Shown: positions 44,891 to 53,010 of the stretch, one piece after another
Layout of the letters: the number at the start of each line of letters is the position of its first letter
How positions within the stretch are numbered: position 1 is the first letter of the stretch
NCBI GenBank assembly: GCA_902785575.1
Contig: CACZZF010000003.1
Coordinates: 78,560-142,559 of the forward strand
Reading direction: 5' to 3'
DNA from: an uncultured Bacteroidia bacterium
GTDB taxonomy: Bacteria > Bacteroidota > Bacteroidia > Bacteroidales > UBA932
DNA length: 64,000 nucleotides
Made by a program: the position numbers and the translations under genes
The notes under the pieces: generated by a model
Seen by the model: only the letters and a program-made list of their open reading frames with translations
Databases searched by the model: none
Told to the model about the DNA's origin: nothing

Positions 44891-46153
44891 TTATTGATAT
44901 GATTGTGATTGTTTGATTACCTCTATTGTGGTATCAGTTATATATACTCCATTGAGTCCCTGAGCCTCTTGGGCAGGGTCTCCTGTGTAGTCGTCTCCAG
45001 TTTCCCACTGAGAGTGGGCAGGGTTGGCGAAACCGCTCCAACCCCAGAAATTCAATCCGTCAAGGACATCTCCGACAAGACCAAAGATATGCTTGTAATA
45101 CTTGTCACGACATGTGGTGGACGCTTCCCTGCTGTCTGAAAATCCATCCCTCGGGAAACCGAACTCCTCAACCACGATGGGAAGCCCGAGCCTCTCGGCG
45201 AGCTCCACATGCTTTTTTATATAATCATCGGTATTGGCGATGGCGGCATCCAAATCCTCAGATAAGCTCTCCGCTTTCGCCCAGCCCCAGTTGTAGGGCC
45301 AGATGTGGATTGTCATATAGTCGACTCCAGGGATGGAATTGACCTGCTCAAGAAGGACAGGATCGCTCTCGCAGCCCATTAGTCCTTCATTTCCGGTCGA
45401 TAGAAGATGGTTAGGATCTATCTCCTTAATGATCTTGGCGGTCTCGGTCATCCAGCCGATGAAACCAGACCTGATCTCAGGATCATCAGAAAAACAACGA
45501 GGCTCATTGCCGATCTGCCATGAGAATATCGCGGGATCATCCTTATAAGGTTTGCCGGTAATCGAGTTAATCCTACCTACAATCGCGCGTACGTGATTAA
45601 AGAAGAGTTCCTGTGCTGGCTTTGAAGTCTGGAACTTCCTCATCTGCTGCATGAAAGGCCAGTAGCCATCCACCAGCGGGATAAGGGCCTTCTCCCCTGT
45701 CGCCCATTCGAGATACTGACCATATCCTCCGGACCACTCCCAGGAATTGTTAAGATACAAGACAGCCTGCATGTCCCTCTTGCCAAGCTCCACAAGGAAG
45801 CGGTCAAGACCTGACAGAAGGGTGTCGTTATACACACCGGGAGCTGTCTGCAAAGCAGGATCGACACGGGAAAACACACCGTCAGGTCCATCTCCACCCA
45901 CAAGGACACGGAGATTCTCAAGCCCGAGAGCCTTCAGGGCGTCCAGTTCTTTGCATAGACGTTCGATATTCCCTCCACGTCCTTCGGAGGCAAGTATGGG
46001 ACCGTACCAGAAATTGGTGCCCACGAAAGTGTAGGGCTGCCCATGTCGAAGAAAACGGCCGTCGCTTACACGAGTGAAATCCGCCTCACGCGCGCAAGAG
46101 ACTAGCATAAAAAATGTGACCGCAAGAGCGATCCTGGAAAACGAAAACTTCAT
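44891..46153 (-). CDS. GH5 beta-mannanase lipoprotein (GH5_7-like)
   Basis: 420 residues from ATG at 46153, which gives a lipoprotein signal ending at C20 (MLVSC); an ATG at 46177 would add eight residues ahead of it. The GH5 barrel shows FVGTNFWYGPIL, LRVLVGGDGPDG, YLNNSWEWSGGYGQYL, acid/base E217 in WQIGNEPRC and nucleophile E330 in VVEEFGFPRD, a set typical of the GH5_7 beta-mannanases. It is the first structural gene of the PUL and should cut mannan at the surface or in the periplasm. Its upstream region carries candidate regulator sites. Confidence 0.9.
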   Translation of the reverse strand: MKFSFSRIALAVTFFMLVSCAREADFTRVSDGRFLRHGQPYTFVGTNFWYGPILASEGRGGNIERLCKELDALKALGLENLRVLVGGDGPDGVFSRVDPALQTAPGVYNDTLLSGLDRFLVELGKRDMQAVLYLNNSWEWSGGYGQYLEWATGEKALIPLVDGYWPFMQQMRKFQTSKPAQELFFNHVRAIVGRINSITGKPYKDDPAIFSWQIGNEPRCFSDDPEIRSGFIGWMTETAKIIKEIDPNHLLSTGNEGLMGCESDPVLLEQVNSIPGVDYMTIHIWPYNWGWAKAESLSEDLDAAIANTDDYIKKHVELAERLGLPIVVEEFGFPRDGFSDSREASTTCRDKYYKHIFGLVGDVLDGLNFWGWSGFANPAHSQWETGDDYTGDPAQEAQGLNGVYITDTTIEVIKQSQSYQ

Positions 46154-46166
46154 GTTGGCCAAACAT

Positions 46167-46242
46167 AATAGTGTCAATCGCGAAATTATTTGTATTCGTT
46201 TGTGAGTACAAATACAAAATTAGCATAATATGATACTATTTT
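46167..46242 (-). promoter_or_regulatory. Candidate PUL promoter and regulator sites
   Basis: On the minus strand a -7-like box TAATTTTG lies at 46222-46215. Nine bases further upstream is TGATACTATTTT (plus-strand reading, 46231-46242), identical to a 12-bp segment in front of the araC-type gene (47152-47163). A near-copy in opposite orientation, AATAGTGTCA, is at 46167-46176. The upstream site sits where an activator could contact polymerase. Confidence 0.5.
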
Positions 46243-46247
46243 GACCG

Positions 46248-47132
46248 CTAAACGAAGATGCGTGTTTTCTTGAACAAGGTACGGAAATCCCGTGGGGTAT
46301 ATTCCCTCTTCGCCTTGAACAAACGGTTGAAATTGGAAAGGTTGTTAAAACCGCAACTATAGCATATCTCAGAGATGCTATTTGTCGTGTCCACAAGCAT
46401 GCGGGCGGCATTGCCAAGACGTATGTCAATGATATAATCACTCAGCGCCCGGCCGGTCCGAAGATGGAAGAACCGGCTGAAAGCCGAAGGAGACATCCCG
46501 ACAAGGGAAGAGAGCATCCCGAGGCTGAGATCCTCGGCGTAATGGTCATTAATGTACTGCTTGACTTTCATCACCCTACGGCTCTCCTTATCCCTGACGG
46601 CACGGGCAAAGGAGCTGCTTGCCAAGATCCTGGAATCCTCGGCCCTGGACAGCTCATAGATGATTTTCATGAAGTGGAGATACTGGTCAAATGGCTCTGT
46701 GTCAGACGAAAGGTTATCCAGCAGTGAATACACTTTCATGATTGTCTTTACCGAGAATGTCAGCCCATGGCCAGCCTTGGAGAGCATCTTGCTGATGGAA
46801 GAGAACTGGCTCTTATTCAATAAGATATCAGGGAAAATATCAGGAGAGAACTGGATCGTGATCTCGCGCACATCCGGCTCGACGCAGCTTCCCTGCTCCC
46901 AAGCGTGCTCAAGCTCATTGCCGGCGACTAATGTCAACTCATAAGGGCCGATCTCCTCGACACTGTCCCCGACAACCCGACGGACTCCCTGGCCATTCTC
47001 TATGAAATTGAGCTCATAGTCCCGATGCGAGTGCAGGGGGAAAAGAAACTCGGACTTGTGACGCTCCACGATATACAGGCAATCTTTGTCCGTAATGGGG
47101 GTGATTTCTTTCAGTACGGTATTAGTCGGCAT
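46248..47132 (-). CDS. AraC-family transcriptional regulator, probable PUL activator
   Basis: 294 residues. N-terminal cupin-like sensing domain (about 20-110: FPLHSHRDYELNFIENGQGVRRVVGD), a helical linker, and a C-terminal AraC double helix-turn-helix (about 190-290). The latter includes LSLGMLSSLVGMSPSAFSRFFHLRTGRALSDYIIDIRLGNAARMLVDT and the second motif SISEICYSCGFNNLSNFNRLFKAKREYTPRDFR. It is cytoplasmic and lacks the periplasmic sensor of hybrid two-component systems, so it probably binds an internal sugar such as mannobiose or mannosyl-glucose. It lies immediately upstream of the PUL on the same strand. The ligand is inference. Confidence 0.9.
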   Translation of the reverse strand: MPTNTVLKEITPITDKDCLYIVERHKSEFLFPLHSHRDYELNFIENGQGVRRVVGDSVEEIGPYELTLVAGNELEHAWEQGSCVEPDVREITIQFSPDIFPDILLNKSQFSSISKMLSKAGHGLTFSVKTIMKVYSLLDNLSSDTEPFDQYLHFMKIIYELSRAEDSRILASSSFARAVRDKESRRVMKVKQYINDHYAEDLSLGMLSSLVGMSPSAFSRFFHLRTGRALSDYIIDIRLGNAARMLVDTTNSISEICYSCGFNNLSNFNRLFKAKREYTPRDFRTLFKKTRIFV

Positions 47133-47222
47133 GCGCGAATATAAGAAATTTTGATACTATTTTCACAAGTGTCGAGTAAGTTATGGAAGTATTAGTATAT
47201 TTGCACGCTTTTAGCGCTTGAT
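47133..47222. promoter_or_regulatory. Divergent control region between the AraC gene and the EamA transporter
   Basis: TATATTTG at 47196-47203 on the plus strand is a consensus -7 box for the transporter gene at 47223. TGATACTATTTT at 47152-47163 repeats the PUL-promoter motif. A weaker TATATTCG box on the minus strand lies just before the regulator start. Autoregulation is plausible. Confidence 0.5.
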
Positions 47223-48158
47223 ATGAACCATCTCGGTGAAATACTCTCATTGATCGTAGCGGTGTCCTGGACCTTCTCGGCATGGTATGCCGACAAGGCG
47301 AGCAGGCGGATAGGGTCGATGGAGACCAATGTGATCCGTCTTGTTCTGGCCACATTATTCCTTTCCATCTTGCTCTGGGTGACAATTGGACGCCCTTTCC
47401 CGGTCCATGCGGACTGGAAAGCCTGGCTCTGGCTCGGCCTTTCAGCGGTGGTTGGATATGTATTCGGGGATTATTGCCTATTCAACAGCTATCTCTTGAT
47501 CGGCCCGCGCTTGGGGCAATTGATGATGACAATAGCGCCTCCGATGGCGGCGATAGCCGGATGGATAATGCTCGGAGAATCAATGTCATGGAAATCCATC
47601 CTAGCGATGGCTGTGACCTTGTGCGGTATCGGGATGTCCATTCTCAGCAGAGGCGAGAAACACCAGCTGAAACTTGACATACCATTCAAAGGGATTCTCC
47701 TCGGCATCGGAGCCGGGACAGGACAGGGAGTCGGTCTGGTCCTAAGCAAGATCGGAATGGGGCATTATGCCGCCGCTGTTCCCGCAGACGCGCCTCAGAT
47801 AATGCAGACTATGCTTCCTTTCGCCTCGACTCTGATCAGGGCAATAATCGGGATGATTGGCTTCTTTATACTATTATGCCTCGGAAGCGGGCTTGGAAGC
47901 CTCCGGAAAGCGGTCAAGGATCCCAAAGGAATGAAATACGCCACTTTGCTCACCATATTCGGACCGGCTATCGGCGTGTCTCTGTCCCTTATGGCTGTCC
48001 GATACGCCAATGCGGGCATAGCGTCTACCTTGATGGCTCTCGCCCCAGTCTTGATCATAGCCCCTGACGTGCTTATCAACAAGCACAAGATAAAGGTCAA
48101 GGAGATCATAGGAGTCCTTGTCAGCATTACCGGTGTGGCGATGTTCTTCCTTCTGTGA
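47223..48158 (+). CDS. EamA/DMT-family transporter
   Basis: 311 residues with ten predicted membrane helices in two EamA repeats (first repeat ending near GIGMSILSRGEKHQ, second ending IGVLVSITGVAMFFLL). Motifs such as GDYCLFNSYLLIGPRLGQLMMTIAPPMAAIAGWIMLGE are typical of drug/metabolite transporters. The substrate cannot be deduced; relatives export amino acids, nucleosides or other small metabolites. It is transcribed away from the PUL and converges with the second GH130 gene with only 3 bases between the stop codons. A role in mannan use is possible by position only. Confidence 0.85.
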   Translation: MNHLGEILSLIVAVSWTFSAWYADKASRRIGSMETNVIRLVLATLFLSILLWVTIGRPFPVHADWKAWLWLGLSAVVGYVFGDYCLFNSYLLIGPRLGQLMMTIAPPMAAIAGWIMLGESMSWKSILAMAVTLCGIGMSILSRGEKHQLKLDIPFKGILLGIGAGTGQGVGLVLSKIGMGHYAAAVPADAPQIMQTMLPFASTLIRAIIGMIGFFILLCLGSGLGSLRKAVKDPKGMKYATLLTIFGPAIGVSLSLMAVRYANAGIASTLMALAPVLIIAPDVLINKHKIKVKEIIGVLVSITGVAMFFLL

Positions 48159-48161
48159 TAA

Positions 48162-49142
48162 TCAGATAATACTGTTTTCTTTCGTGAAACGGACTATCTC
48201 GGGAACATATCCGAAAGCAAGTCCCGTCACGGAGTCGGCGCATCCATAATATACAACCAGACGTCCCGTCTCCGGATCGTGCAGGGCGGCGCAAGGGAAT
48301 GTCACGTTAGGGACATCTCCCGTGCACTCGTATATCTCACGAGGGGAAATAAGATAAGGACCGCTCCTGGCGAGGACTTTCCAAGGCTCCTCAAGATCCA
48401 GCAAAGCTGAGCCGAAAGCGTAGACATATCCGTTGCAAGAACGCAGGACACCATGGTAAATGAGCAGCCAGCCATCAGGAGTCTCAATCGGAACCGGGCC
48501 GGCTCCTATCTTCATGCACTGCCATGCGCTGACCTCAAAAGGAGCCGGCGCCATGACATGACGATGATGGCCCCAATACTCCAGGTCAGGCGATTCGGAA
48601 TAAAAAATATCTCCGAAAGCCGTATGTCCGGTGTCACTCGGACGGGACAGCATGGCGAACTTCCCACCTATCTTCTTCGGGAACAGAACCCCGTTACGGT
48701 TGTAAGGCAGAAAAGCGTTCTCAACTTGATGGAATACTTCGAAATCGGTTGTCCACGCGACTCCGATTGTCGGGCCATGATAACCGTTACACCAGGTCAC
48801 ATAATACTTCCCGTCGAGCAAGGTAACCCTGGGATCGTAACCATAGACCCATTCGGCGACCTCAGGATCCGCACCCGTGAACTTCACATCCTCTTCATTG
48901 ATTTCCCAGTTGATTCCATCGACCGAAAAACCGGCATGCAAGCGCATACGGCGGTTGGTATCATCACAACGGAAAACTCCCGCATAGTTGTACTTGCCTT
49001 TCTTGAAAGGGACAACAGCGGAATTGAATATGGAATTGGAGGTGGATAACAGGTCGCGAGGTATAATAGGATTAGCGGAATACCGCCACATCACTTCTTT
49101 CGAGCCAGCGGGACGATCCTCCCAAGGGAATATGCTATTCAT
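48162..49142 (-). CDS. GH130 mannoside phosphorylase (GH130_2-like)
   Basis: 326 residues, no signal peptide. Five-bladed propeller with the GH130 catalytic acid D103 in VYGYDPRVT and the phosphate-binding region SRPSDTGH and [23 protein letters not shown]. It is shorter than the PUL enzyme, and the block [24 protein letters not shown] fits the subfamily of beta-1,4-manno-oligosaccharide and mannosyl-N-acetylglucosamine phosphorylases. It would release mannose-1-phosphate in the cytoplasm from longer mannosides or from N-glycan cores. It follows the CBM9-like gene after 18 bases, so they share a transcript. Confidence 0.88.
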   Translation of the reverse strand: MNSIFPWEDRPAGSKEVMWRYSANPIIPRDLLSTSNSIFNSAVVPFKKGKYNYAGVFRCDDTNRRMRLHAGFSVDGINWEINEEDVKFTGADPEVAEWVYGYDPRVTLLDGKYYVTWCNGYHGPTIGVAWTTDFEVFHQVENAFLPYNRNGVLFPKKIGGKFAMLSRPSDTGHTAFGDIFYSESPDLEYWGHHRHVMAPAPFEVSAWQCMKIGAGPVPIETPDGWLLIYHGVLRSCNGYVYAFGSALLDLEEPWKVLARSGPYLISPREIYECTGDVPNVTFPCAALHDPETGRLVVYYGCADSVTGLAFGYVPEIVRFTKENSII

Positions 49143-49160
49143 TTAAATATCAATAAATTA

Positions 49161-49874
49161 CTAATCAACAAAACGTATGGTTCCCCATTTGTCCGGGATG
49201 TGGATATCCACAACACCGGTAGGTGACCAGACCCAGTTCTCCTCAGGCTTTGTAAGCCACTCGACCCTGGAGAAATTGGCCTTCCACTCCTTGTTCTTCA
49301 ATGGATCCTCTCCACCCCGGCTGAGTCCCTTGAAAGGAATCATGATCTCTACAGACCAACCTTTATCGATGTCCGAGGATTTGTTCAGTGTACCCTGGAC
49401 TTTGACGGCTGTTTTCAGTCCGGGGAAATCCCAGGTCATGATATAAGTGCCGCCTTGACTGTATGGCTTGTCCATCAAGAGGTCCATCACGGTTCCGAGA
49501 GCGTTGGTCTCGAACTCATAATAAAGCTTTGAGTCACAATACGGATTAAGGAATACCTCGAAATCGTTATCACGGTAGACTATGTCGTCCCTGTCGGTGA
49601 TCTTCGCCTTGACATCCGGTTCCTCGAGAACAGCGCTGATATAAAGATTATCGTCATCCCAGAGCATCCTCATGGTAGTGAGATACTTAGGGGCGGCCCA
49701 ACCTTCGCCTCGGATATCCCTGAAGTCAGTGCATGGGACAGCTCCTGCCCATTCTTTATCAGTGACTTTCCCGTCAATCTTTATCTTGCCTCCCGCACGA
49801 TGGCAGTCATAAACAGGCTGACCCGCCGCCGTAAGGGGCAGCAGGGCCAGTAAAAACAAAAGGACTTTCCTCAT
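49161..49874 (-). CDS. Exported CBM9-like carbohydrate-binding protein
   Basis: 237 residues with a signal peptide ending near TAAGQ. The mature protein is one CBM9-type (DOMON-like) beta-sandwich: GGKIKIDGKVTDKEWAGAV at the start, MRMLWDDDNLYISAVLEEPDV, DNDFEVFLNP and a final WGTIRFVD. These are the core strands of the carbohydrate-binding family 9 fold. No catalytic domain is attached, so it is a stand-alone sugar-binding protein, or a domain of the family found in periplasmic glycan handling. It precedes the GH130 gene in one transcript. A promoter-like TAAATTCG lies upstream near 49890. Confidence 0.8.
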   Translation of the reverse strand: MRKVLLFLLALLPLTAAGQPVYDCHRAGGKIKIDGKVTDKEWAGAVPCTDFRDIRGEGWAAPKYLTTMRMLWDDDNLYISAVLEEPDVKAKITDRDDIVYRDNDFEVFLNPYCDSKLYYEFETNALGTVMDLLMDKPYSQGGTYIMTWDFPGLKTAVKVQGTLNKSSDIDKGWSVEIMIPFKGLSRGGEDPLKNKEWKANFSRVEWLTKPEENWVWSPTGVVDIHIPDKWGTIRFVD

Positions 49875-49923
49875 AAACCGCGGTTTTCGCGAATTTACAA
49901 AAAAAGCCCGATTTCAAGGCATT

Positions 49924-50697
49924 TTAGACGCAAGTGTAACCGCCGTCCACAGGAAGAGCCACACCTGTGACATAAGCCGAAGCCGGTGAGGCGAGGAACA
50001 AGACAGCGGTATCCAGCTCACCTTCATTGCCATAGCGCTCAAGAGGAATAACTTGCTTGGCGTAGTTCTGGAAATACTCAGAGTTAAGTGTCTCAACAGT
50101 CAAAGGAGTGTAGAAATAGCCCGGGCAGATAGAGTTGACAGTGATACCATGCTTGCCCCATTCCGCGGCAAGGGCGCGGGTGAGATTAACGACACCACCC
50201 TTGGCGGCATGGTAAGGCGAAGCCGGGGCGATCTTGTTGCCTACGAGTCCATACATCGAGGCTATATTGATTATACGGCCGTATTTCGCGGGAATCATAG
50301 CCTTGGCGGCGACAGCCCTCGCGACCTTGAAAGAACCGAACAAATCGATCTGGAACTCGTTCTCGAACTGGGCGTCAGTAATCTCCTCGGCGGGAGCCAC
50401 AGCGCCAGTGCCAGCGTTATTGACAAGGACATCTATCCTACCGAAACGCTCCAAAGCCTTGGCGACGACATCCTCGACCTGCTCGGTGGAAGTGATGTCG
50501 CAACGCAGCGGAAGAACCTCCACCCCGAAATCAACCCTGATAGACGCGGCAACCTCTTCCAACTTCTCAAGCCTTCTGGCGATTGGGACGACATTACATC
50601 CCGCACTGGCAAGAGCCCTGGCCATCTGTACCCCTAATCCACTCGAACAACCGGTCACAAGAGCGACCTGCCCTTTCATCTCAAAATAATTCTTCAT
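49924..50697 (-). CDS. SDR-family oxidoreductase, gluconate 5-dehydrogenase-like
   Basis: 257 residues, a classical short-chain dehydrogenase. The cofactor motif T15-G-CSS-G20-L-G22, N93-N-A-G96, the catalytic S147, Y162 and K166 (YHAAK) and the C-terminal LPVDGGYTC are all present. R41-R42 after the second strand suggests NADP preference. Relatives act on gluconate, 2-keto-3-deoxygluconate or similar sugar acids, but the family is too broad to be sure. It stands between the CE15-like esterase and the CBM9-like gene on the same strand, 49 bases ahead of the latter, and could handle sugar acids freed by the esterase. Confidence 0.85.
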   Translation of the reverse strand: MKNYFEMKGQVALVTGCSSGLGVQMARALASAGCNVVPIARRLEKLEEVAASIRVDFGVEVLPLRCDITSTEQVEDVVAKALERFGRIDVLVNNAGTGAVAPAEEITDAQFENEFQIDLFGSFKVARAVAAKAMIPAKYGRIINIASMYGLVGNKIAPASPYHAAKGGVVNLTRALAAEWGKHGITVNSICPGYFYTPLTVETLNSEYFQNYAKQVIPLERYGNEGELDTAVLFLASPASAYVTGVALPVDGGYTCV

Positions 50698-50749
50698 TGT
50701 GTTATTTAAAAATTTAGTTATATCGTTTTAGCGATTCGCGAATATAGCA

Positions 50750-52069
50750 CTATTTCCTAGCTTTCCAAATCCCCTCAGCGAAATCCAGCATCAACTGCCA
50801 ATCAAGAGGCGCGATACCATGCTCTCCCTTCCTATGGTAATATCCAAGGAAAGGACCGATGCCTGACATGTCATAATCATCCGGCCACTCCACATTAGGC
50901 ATTCCCTTCTTACCCAGGAACTTCCATGCGGGACTGGCGGCCTTTACAGCCAGATACTCCCCCTTCGTGTCGAACCATCCCTCGTCGAAGCCTTCGACCA
51001 ATAGTCCCCTGGGCGCGATACATGAGAGAAGGAGATGCTGGTCAAAAGGCATAGCGTCAGTATTGTCCGCATATTTGTCATAAGCCCTGCAATACCAATG
51101 TCTGAAAGACACCACTTCCGTGGCCACAGACTCACCGTAATTACGTTTGGCGAGCGGGACTCCCCCACCTCCAGTCTGGACAGGGACGACCACGGGGAAC
51201 CTATCGTCAAAAGCACCGGCTATCAAAGCGGCCTTAGCGAGCCTTGAATATCCGGTCAGAATCACCTTATTCTGGTCCAAAGCGGGGTCTGACTCAATCA
51301 TGTCCATAGCCCTCATAAGCACCCAGGCCCATGCCATAAGGGAAGTGGTATTGTCGTCACGTGACGGATCCCTAGGCCCCCACAGGTCAAATATTCCCGT
51401 ATAGGCGAAGCTGTCCTGCAGCTTGACTCCGTCTTTCACTTCAGCCATGTACGGGTCAGGAGAGACCTCATTGTAAGTGGCGGTGACAATAGCGTAGCCA
51501 CGGGCGGCAAGTGTTCCCACAGGATAGACGGTCTTTTCCCCATCCCGGTTATATTTTCCCCGATCAGCTTCCGAGGCCTTATGATCCTGTTCCCCGAACA
51601 AGCCGGCGAACCATGCGTCAGACACCAGGATCTCCTCGTCGGGAAGGACGGTATGGTTGCCGGCATAATTATACATAAGCACCACAGGGACAGGACCTTC
51701 CACGTTATCCGGAGTAACAATCAACCAGTCGACCTTGGTCCCCGTCTTATCGGGACGGAACCACATCCTCACCTGCCTTCTTGTCCCCTGGCCATGGAGC
51801 GTCGGTCCCTCCTCGATGGTCTCAAGGAATATCCCGTCGCCCTTCGGAGGCAACATTCCATACATCTCATGCTGGAACATGTCCAGAATCTCCGCCCGGC
51901 GCTCTTGCCACTGACTCTTCTTCACCTTTTTACCATTAGCGAACACCAACGGATCCTGAAGGGTGTACGGGGCCACGGCGGCCTCATCATAATTCACACT
52001 CTGAGCCGATGCGGTAACAGCCAGAAAGAGGGCTGCCGCCACCAAAAGGAAAAACCTGTTTTTTGTCAT
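50750..52069 (-). CDS. CE15-like exported alpha/beta-hydrolase (glucuronoyl-esterase family)
   Basis: 439 residues with a signal peptide (ending TASAQ). Alpha/beta-hydrolase with nucleophile S275 in LTGYSRLAKAAL, equivalent to the GCSRxGK motif of CE15, and a C-terminal catalytic H417 in RKGEHG. VPVQTGGGGVPL and FRHWYCRAYDKY fit the CE15 substrate pocket. The last glycine of the GxSRxGK pattern is alanine here, a small departure. CE15 enzymes cleave ester bonds between glucuronic acid and lignin or other alcohols. Bacteroidetes members are diverse, so the exact ester is uncertain. It is divergent from the isomerase operon. Confidence 0.83.
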   Translation of the reverse strand: MTKNRFFLLVAAALFLAVTASAQSVNYDEAAVAPYTLQDPLVFANGKKVKKSQWQERRAEILDMFQHEMYGMLPPKGDGIFLETIEEGPTLHGQGTRRQVRMWFRPDKTGTKVDWLIVTPDNVEGPVPVVLMYNYAGNHTVLPDEEILVSDAWFAGLFGEQDHKASEADRGKYNRDGEKTVYPVGTLAARGYAIVTATYNEVSPDPYMAEVKDGVKLQDSFAYTGIFDLWGPRDPSRDDNTTSLMAWAWVLMRAMDMIESDPALDQNKVILTGYSRLAKAALIAGAFDDRFPVVVPVQTGGGGVPLAKRNYGESVATEVVSFRHWYCRAYDKYADNTDAMPFDQHLLLSCIAPRGLLVEGFDEGWFDTKGEYLAVKAASPAWKFLGKKGMPNVEWPDDYDMSGIGPFLGYYHRKGEHGIAPLDWQLMLDFAEGIWKARK

Positions 52070-52100
52070 ATAGTGATATGTGTTTATAATTGATTATGGT

Positions 52101-52108
52101 TATATTTG
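52101..52108 (+). promoter_or_regulatory. -7 box of the isomerase-oxidoreductase-MFS-kinase operon
   Basis: TATATTTG matches TAnnTTTG and places transcription start near 52115. The first ATG downstream in frame is 52132, so an upstream ATG at 52090 cannot be used from this promoter. No clear -33 box is seen at the usual distance. Confidence 0.55.
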
Positions 52109-52131
52109 TAAAGATAACACTTTTTTCAGTC

Positions 52132-53001
52132 ATGCGTACTTTTCAAATCGTACTATATGCCGCCGCGGTAGTCGCCGTAATCCTTTTCCAAAGTTGTAAG
52201 CCAAAGTTCAAATTTGAGTTGGATAAGCATCTTGGGATCTGTGGCACAGGTCACGCCGAAGCCGCAAAAGCCGCCGGGCTGGACTATCTAGAAGCAAATG
52301 TGAGCGGCTTCCTGATGCCCGAGAAAAGCGACGAGGAATTCGCGGCCAACAAAGAATTGGCGAAAACTATCACCCCTCCTATTTATTCCGCCAACGGTTT
52401 CTTCCCCGGCGAGATCAAGGTAGTGGGACCCGAGGCTGACATCGAACGCGCGGTAAAGTATTCGGAGACAGCCATTCGGCGCGCGGAGGAAATAGGAATC
52501 GAAATCCTTGTTTTGGGAAGTAGCGGATCAAGGAATATCCCTGAGGGTTTCGACAGGGCTGAGGCGGAGAAGCAGTTTGTGGACTTCCTTAAACGCATCG
52601 CACCCGCCGCCGAGGAGCATCATGTGGTGGTCGCTCTAGAGCCCCTGCAGGCATCTGAAAGCAACTTCATCAACACTGTTCCGGAGGGTGCCGAAATCGC
52701 CAGGAAGACCGGCAGCGACTATATCTGTGTGATCGCCGACCTCTTCCACATGGCCAGGATGAAAGAAGGGCCGGAGGACATCATCAAGTCGGCGGACAAG
52801 TTGGTCCACTGCCATATTGCCGAATGTGAGGAGCGCACCGCTCCCGGCGTGAAAGGTGATGACTTCACACCATATTTCAAGGCGCTGAAGGAAATCAAGT
52901 ATGATGGAAGGATATCTTTCGAATGCTCTTGGCAGGATGTCAGCGCGCAGCTTCCGAAGGCAGTCGAAGTGATGAAAGAGCAAATTAATTCAATAAAATA
53001 A
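52132..53001 (+). CDS. Lipoprotein sugar isomerase/epimerase-like TIM barrel
   Basis: 289 residues from ATG at 52132, giving MRTFQIVLYAAAVVAVILFQSC, a lipoprotein signal with C22. The rest is a xylose-isomerase-like TIM barrel: LDYLEANVSGFL, NGFFPGEI, VALEPLQASESNFI, CVIADLFHMARM, VHCHIAECEE and ISFECSW. The metal ligands of the family (Glu, Asp, His, Glu) are all present. Being lipid-anchored, it acts outside the cytoplasm, like the isomerase at 5.9 kb. It starts an operon with an exported oxidoreductase, a permease and a kinase, which suggests a pathway that oxidises and rearranges a sugar before uptake. The precise reaction is unknown. Confidence 0.82.
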   Translation: MRTFQIVLYAAAVVAVILFQSCKPKFKFELDKHLGICGTGHAEAAKAAGLDYLEANVSGFLMPEKSDEEFAANKELAKTITPPIYSANGFFPGEIKVVGPEADIERAVKYSETAIRRAEEIGIEILVLGSSGSRNIPEGFDRAEAEKQFVDFLKRIAPAAEEHHVVVALEPLQASESNFINTVPEGAEIARKTGSDYICVIADLFHMARMKEGPEDIIKSADKLVHCHIAECEERTAPGVKGDDFTPYFKALKEIKYDGRISFECSWQDVSAQLPKAVEVMKEQINSIK

Positions 53002-53010
53002 CACAAGACT

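Noticed and set aside
52090..52131. Earlier ATG for the exported isomerase
   Set aside because: It lies upstream of the -7 box at 52101-52108 and adds residues in front of an otherwise standard lipoprotein signal.
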